From positions 1 through 27,495 of the forward strand of contig JANQHB010000015.1 of assembly GCA_028277225.1 (NCBI GenBank): a stretch of DNA of 27,495 nucleotides, read 5' to 3'. The notes under the pieces were generated by a model. That model had not been told where the DNA came from and did no database searches. It was given only the letters and a program-made list of their open reading frames with translations. The number at the start of each line of letters is the position of its first letter. Position 1 is the stretch's first letter. Shown piece after piece: positions 24,235 to 27,495 of the stretch. The position numbers and the translations under genes were made by a program. This DNA comes from Chlorobium sp. GTDB lineage: Bacteria; Bacteroidota; Chlorobiia; Chlorobiales; Chlorobiaceae.

Positions 24235-24438
24235 TCACTTCTTCTCCCATGACCTGATTTTCGAATAAAGCCATTCGAGGTCGTTTATGAATTTGCCCAT
24301 CAGGGAAAGGGTGCCCTTTACAACAAACCTCAGGTCTTCGATTGCGGGAGGGCGATCAAGCGGTACTTTCGGTTTTTGAGGAGCCTGATCAGCTTCCCCT
24401 GGCTTTCCGGAGTTTATGTCGGACCTTTTTTCGTTCAT
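24235..24438 (-). CDS. Small hypothetical protein (67 aa)
   Basis: 67 residues. The N-terminal half is polar and Pro/Lys-rich (PQKPKVPLDRPP), the C-terminal half an amphipathic helix (FVVKGTLSLMGKFINDLEWLYSKIRSW). No family is recognised. It lies 112 bases upstream of crtQ in the same direction and has a TATAAT-containing 15-mer 32 bases ahead of its ATG, which it shares with the gene at 21219. No good Shine-Dalgarno. Real-gene status is likely but not certain. Confidence 0.55.
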   Translation of the reverse strand: MNEKRSDINSGKPGEADQAPQKPKVPLDRPPAIEDLRFVVKGTLSLMGKFINDLEWLYSKIRSWEKK

Positions 24439-24469
24439 GATCGACGATAATGTGGCTCTTGATGATGTA

Positions 24470-24484
24470 CTGATTATATTTTTA
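24470..24484 (-). promoter_or_regulatory. Candidate -10 region (shared 15-mer, copy 2)
   Basis: An identical copy of the 15-mer at 21226-21240. It reads TAAAAATATAATCAG on the minus strand and lies upstream of the small gene ending at 24235. The rest of 24439-24697 shows no gene. Confidence 0.35.
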
Positions 24485-24680
24485 AATCTATGCAGTTAAT
24501 CCTTAAATAGTGAGAAAACCGGCTTTTTTCAGCGGCCTGCAGGGAATACCTTCTGTGCTGTATTCGGTCGTCACGGAAACGCTGTTCCTTAGAAATTTAG
24601 GCTTTGCCGCTTTTTATGGTGACAAAATTAGATATTTCTTGGAATGATCTTATTATTTTTGTAACGTTGGTGTAAACAAA

Positions 24681-24692
24681 TACAAATTTGTA
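24681..24692. promoter_or_regulatory. Palindrome TACAAATTTGTA ahead of the Lrp-type gene
   Basis: A perfect 12-base palindrome five bases upstream of the regulator ATG at 24698. Its AT-rich centre resembles sites bound by Lrp/AsnC proteins, so autoregulation is plausible. It takes the place where a ribosome site would be expected. Confidence 0.4.
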
Positions 24693-24697
24693 GGTTT

Positions 24698-25228
24698 ATG
24701 GCTGGCCATATCGATCTTATTGATCTGAAGATTATTGAAGTTCTCGGAAGCAATGCCCGAATGCGTCTGAGCGAACTGGCCGAAATTGTCGGATTGTCGA
24801 TTCCATCGGTAAGCGAACGTCTCGACAAGCTCCAGAAAAAGGGTATTGTCAACGGGTTCACGACACAGATTGATGAACGGCGTCTCGGATTCGATATCCA
24901 GGCTTTCGTATGGGTGCGGGTCGATTCTTCCAAGCACTACAAATCCTTTATGGAGCATGTACTTCGGGAAGACGAGGTTATGGAATGCTATGCGGTGACC
25001 GGTGAGGGCTCCCACATCCTGCGCGTCATGACCCACAACACCGGATCCCTCGAACTGCTTTTATCAAAAATCCAGAGCTGGCCGGGGGTCCTTGGTACAA
25101 ACACAAGTTTTGTTTTGTCCCAGATCAAAAGAAATACCAGCATCAGTTCCGATATTGTCCGCAGAAATCTGCAGGACAGGCAGGTGCTGGCCGTATTTGA
25201 CGAAAAGAAGTCACGAAACAAACCATAA
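24698..25228 (+). CDS. Lrp/AsnC-family transcriptional regulator
   Basis: 176 residues. N-terminal winged helix-turn-helix (about 5-60): LIDLKIIEVLGSNARMRLSELAE, then LSIPSVSERLDKLQKKGIVNGFT. A C-terminal RAM ligand-binding domain follows (about 68-150), including VMECYAVTGEGSHILRV, the effector-binding loop. These proteins sense amino acids and form octamers on DNA. The C-terminus is about 20 residues longer than E. coli AsnC and is basic. The glutamine synthetase gene follows after a 16-base gap, so the regulator probably controls nitrogen assimilation and its own operon. Confidence 0.93.
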   Translation: MAGHIDLIDLKIIEVLGSNARMRLSELAEIVGLSIPSVSERLDKLQKKGIVNGFTTQIDERRLGFDIQAFVWVRVDSSKHYKSFMEHVLREDEVMECYAVTGEGSHILRVMTHNTGSLELLLSKIQSWPGVLGTNTSFVLSQIKRNTSISSDIVRRNLQDRQVLAVFDEKKSRNKP

Positions 25229-25244
25229 AGAAAAGGAGGAACTG

Positions 25245-27389
25245 TTGGAAAACGGTAACAACAAAGCGGTATCGTCGTATTTTGGTGCAATGACCTTCGA
25301 CAAGGAGGTTATGCGGAAAAAGCTTCCAAAGGAAGTTTTTCTGGCCCTCCAGCAAACGATACAGACAGGTGATAAACTCTCGGAAGATATTGCCGGTGTT
25401 GTCGCTCATGGAATGAAAGAATGGGCTATGGAGCACGGTGCGACACACTATACGCACTGGTTTCAGCCGATGACCGGTGCGACGGCGGAAAAACATGACG
25501 CTTTCCTGACTTTTGACAAGGAAGGCAAGCCGATCGAACGCTTTTCCGGCGGTCAACTCATTCAGGGTGAACCCGATGCATCGAGTTTCCCGTCCGGCGG
25601 TATGAGAACGACGTTCGAGGCAAGAGGGTATACGGCATGGGATCCTTCAAGCCCTGCATTTCTCATGAAAGGCGGTAAAGGTCTTACGCTTTGTATTCCG
25701 ACCGTGTTCATTTCCTACCATGGCGAGGCTCTTGACGAGAAAACACCTCTCTTGCGTTCCATGGATGCTGTCAGCAGATCGGCTATCAAGCTCCTTGGCA
25801 TACTCGGAGCGGAAGGTGTGAGCAAAGTTGTTACCTATGCCGGTTCTGAACAGGAATACTTCCTTATTGACAGGAAATTCTATTCGATGCGTCCTGACCT
25901 TGTGATGAGCGGAAGGACACTTCTTGGTGCAATGCCGCCAAAGGGACAGCAGCTCGAAGATCACTATTTCGGTTCTATTCCGAACAGGGTGCTCGAATTC
26001 ATGCATGAAGTGGAAGAAGAACTCTATCTGCTCGGTATTCCCGCCAAGACACGTCACAACGAGGTCGCTCCGCACCAGTTTGAGATTGCGCCTATTTTCG
26101 AACGTGCCAACATTGCAGCTGATCACAACCTGCTTGTCATGGAGGTTATGCGCCGTGTTGCCGAAAAGAAAGGTTTTGCGCTTCTTATCCATGAAAAACC
26201 GTTTGACGGTATCAATGGCTCGGGTAAACACAACAACTGGTCTATCGGTACGGCGGAAGGCACGAACCTGCTCGAACCCGGCGATACACCGGAATCGAAT
26301 ATTCAGTTCCTTGTGTTCCTTGTCGCTGTTCTGAAAGGTGTTTACAAGCGTGCTGATGTTCTGAGGGCATCGATCGCAAGTATCGGCAATGATCATCGTC
26401 TCGGCGCCAATGAAGCACCGCCGGCTGTTGTCACGGTCTTCCTCGGTGAACTGCTCGAGAAGGTTCTTGATGCTATCGAAAGCGGCAAGGTTGATTTTGC
26501 TACCGAAAAGCAGGTGCTTGATCTCGGCCTGGCTCATCTTCCGGTGCTGAACAAGGACTACACCGATCGTAACCGTACGTCTCCGTTCGCATTTACCGGT
26601 AACAAGTTCGAGTTCCGTGCCGTCGGCTCATCGCAGCCGATTTCTATTCCGAACATGGTTCTCAATACGCTCATGGCCGAGGCAATAGACGAGCTTGCCG
26701 ATCAGATCCAGGAGAAGATCGATTCAGGTGTTGACAAGGATGTCGCTATCCAGGATGTGATCCGTTCCGAGATTACAGCGACAAAACCTGTCCGCTACCA
26801 GGGTGACAATTATAGTGATGATCTGCAGCAGGCAGCAACAGACAGGGGACTGCCGAACCTGAAAAATACGCCTCAGGCAATGAGGGTACTGAAGGATGAC
26901 GATACCCGCCAGATGTTCGTGAACTATTCAGTTCTCTCACAGCTGGAACTTGACGCGAGGCTCAATACCCGTCTCGAGCGCTATATCAAAGGTATCGATA
27001 TCGAAGCACGTACGTTGCAGCTTATGCTCAAAACCTTTGTTATTCCGAATGTATCGGAATACCAGGGTGAGATCGCGGGTTCTTTCAACAGCCTCGTTGA
27101 AGCTGCTGACAGGATCGGAATTTCCGCAGGTACTCTTAAAAGCCAGGGTGACCATCTCAAAGAACTGGCCGAATGCCTTGCCGAGGTTATCGATCTGACA
27201 GGAGAACTCGATGCTGTTATCGACAAGATGGAATCGTTCGAAGAAGGATTCGATATGGCCGATTACTGTGCGGAGACTGTTCTTCCGGCAATGGAAAAAG
27301 TCCGGGAAGCCGCCGACAGGCTCGAATTCATGGTTGACAGGGACAAGTGGGAACTGCCCACCTATTCCGAAATGCTTTTCGAGCACTAA
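25245..27389 (+). CDS. glnN: Glutamine synthetase type III
   Basis: 714 residues from a TTG start at 25245, chosen because AGGAGG ends five bases upstream and an earlier reading would overlap the regulator gene. It makes glutamine from glutamate, ammonia and ATP. The length and motifs fit GSIII rather than the ~470-residue GSI: N-terminal YFGAMTFDKEVMRKKLPK, then AEQEYFL-like GSEQEYFLID, NEVAPHQFEIAP, GINGSGKHNNWS and NRTSPFAFTGNKFEFRAVG. The C-terminal helical region (about 500-714) is typical of the type. It is co-directional with the Lrp/AsnC gene and is followed by a strong terminator. Confidence 0.96.
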   Translation: MENGNNKAVSSYFGAMTFDKEVMRKKLPKEVFLALQQTIQTGDKLSEDIAGVVAHGMKEWAMEHGATHYTHWFQPMTGATAEKHDAFLTFDKEGKPIERFSGGQLIQGEPDASSFPSGGMRTTFEARGYTAWDPSSPAFLMKGGKGLTLCIPTVFISYHGEALDEKTPLLRSMDAVSRSAIKLLGILGAEGVSKVVTYAGSEQEYFLIDRKFYSMRPDLVMSGRTLLGAMPPKGQQLEDHYFGSIPNRVLEFMHEVEEELYLLGIPAKTRHNEVAPHQFEIAPIFERANIAADHNLLVMEVMRRVAEKKGFALLIHEKPFDGINGSGKHNNWSIGTAEGTNLLEPGDTPESNIQFLVFLVAVLKGVYKRADVLRASIASIGNDHRLGANEAPPAVVTVFLGELLEKVLDAIESGKVDFATEKQVLDLGLAHLPVLNKDYTDRNRTSPFAFTGNKFEFRAVGSSQPISIPNMVLNTLMAEAIDELADQIQEKIDSGVDKDVAIQDVIRSEITATKPVRYQGDNYSDDLQQAATDRGLPNLKNTPQAMRVLKDDDTRQMFVNYSVLSQLELDARLNTRLERYIKGIDIEARTLQLMLKTFVIPNVSEYQGEIAGSFNSLVEAADRIGISAGTLKSQGDHLKELAECLAEVIDLTGELDAVIDKMESFEEGFDMADYCAETVLPAMEKVREAADRLEFMVDRDKWELPTYSEMLFEH

Positions 27390-27400
27390 AAAAAAGAGGA

Positions 27401-27465
27401 GGCTGTCTCATAAGCACAGCCAGAAAACGCAAAAGGGCTACCTGAAAAGGTGGCCCTTTTGCGTT
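27401..27465 (+). terminator. Tandem hairpins, probable terminator of the lrp-glnN operon
   Basis: A first hairpin GGCTGT...ACAGCC (27401-27421) is followed by a 17-pair stem (27426-27465): AACGCAAAAGGGC pairs with GCCCTTTTGCGTT, then a T-G pair and ACC/GGT, with loop TGAAAA. The A-tract and T-tract flank the GC-rich core, so it can work in both directions. It begins 11 bases after the glnN stop. The preceding GAGGCTGTCTCATAAG resembles some insertion-sequence ends, an alternative origin. Confidence 0.7.
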
Positions 27466-27495
27466 GTGATTGGTATCTTAAGCTATGGAAAATCA

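Noticed and set aside
25647..26537. 296-codon minus-strand ORF opposite glnN
   Set aside because: Shadow of glutamine synthetase; no recognisable domains.
1..27495. CRISPR arrays, tRNA or rRNA genes, and sigma54 -24/-12 promoters for the NtrC-type regulator
   Set aside because: No regularly spaced repeats, no cloverleaf or rRNA-like segments, and no TGGCAC-N5-TTGC match were noticed by eye; a computed search could still find weak cases.

Overview
The window reads as chromosomal DNA of a green sulfur bacterium (Chlorobiaceae). It carries bacteriochlorophyll genes (bchX, bchC, bchF), a crtQ-type carotene desaturase, C5-pathway tetrapyrrole genes (hemA, hemC, hemD with a HemX-like membrane protein), a BshB1-type bacillithiol deacetylase, a type III glutamine synthetase and a possible chlorosome-envelope or phasin-like protein. 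This is inferred from gene content; there is no rRNA or other marker to fix the genus.

Layout. 1-347 is non-coding and holds a palindromic repeat. rmuC (+) converges on a minus-strand heme operon hemX-like > hemA > hemC > hemD (5702 down to 1751), with a good sigma70-type promoter in front of hemA. typA (+) diverges from hemX. From about 7663 to 13132 there is an AT-rich accessory island on the minus strand. Ordinary backbone then resumes with a probable minus-strand operon bshB1 > peptide-binding lipoprotein > bchF > bchC > bchX (18203 down to 13133). Next come dut (+), a sigma54-type response regulator and a phasin/chlorosome-like protein (both -), two overlapping glycosyltransferase-type genes (-), crtQ (-), a small hypothetical gene (-), and finally an Lrp/AsnC regulator and glutamine synthetase III (+), closed by a strong terminator.

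The island is the notable part. It looks like an integron gene-cassette array without an integrase in view (a CALIN). Two good attC sites are visible (11712-11798 and 10530-10589), and the junction bases agree: each of the first two cassettes begins with TTRxxx-type bases complementary to the R'' box at its own 3' end. Cassette 1 carries a zinc-ribbon SAM methyltransferase. Cassette 2 carries a protein with a HEPN-like R-x4-H motif followed by eight CxxC knuckles. Cassette 3 carries a 753-residue fusion of an RRE-like domain, a SagB-type azoline oxidase and a TOMM-type YcaO. It is followed 16 bases later by a previously uncalled 49-codon ORF with a near-perfect Shine-Dalgarno and a Ser-rich, Cys-free C-terminus.

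I read cassette 3 as a compact, mobile RiPP (oxazole-type TOMM) pathway made of one enzyme gene and one precursor gene. No E1/ThiF-like partner, protease or exporter gene is in the window. The precursor call, the array call and the product chemistry are inferences from sequence patterns and need homology and structure searches.
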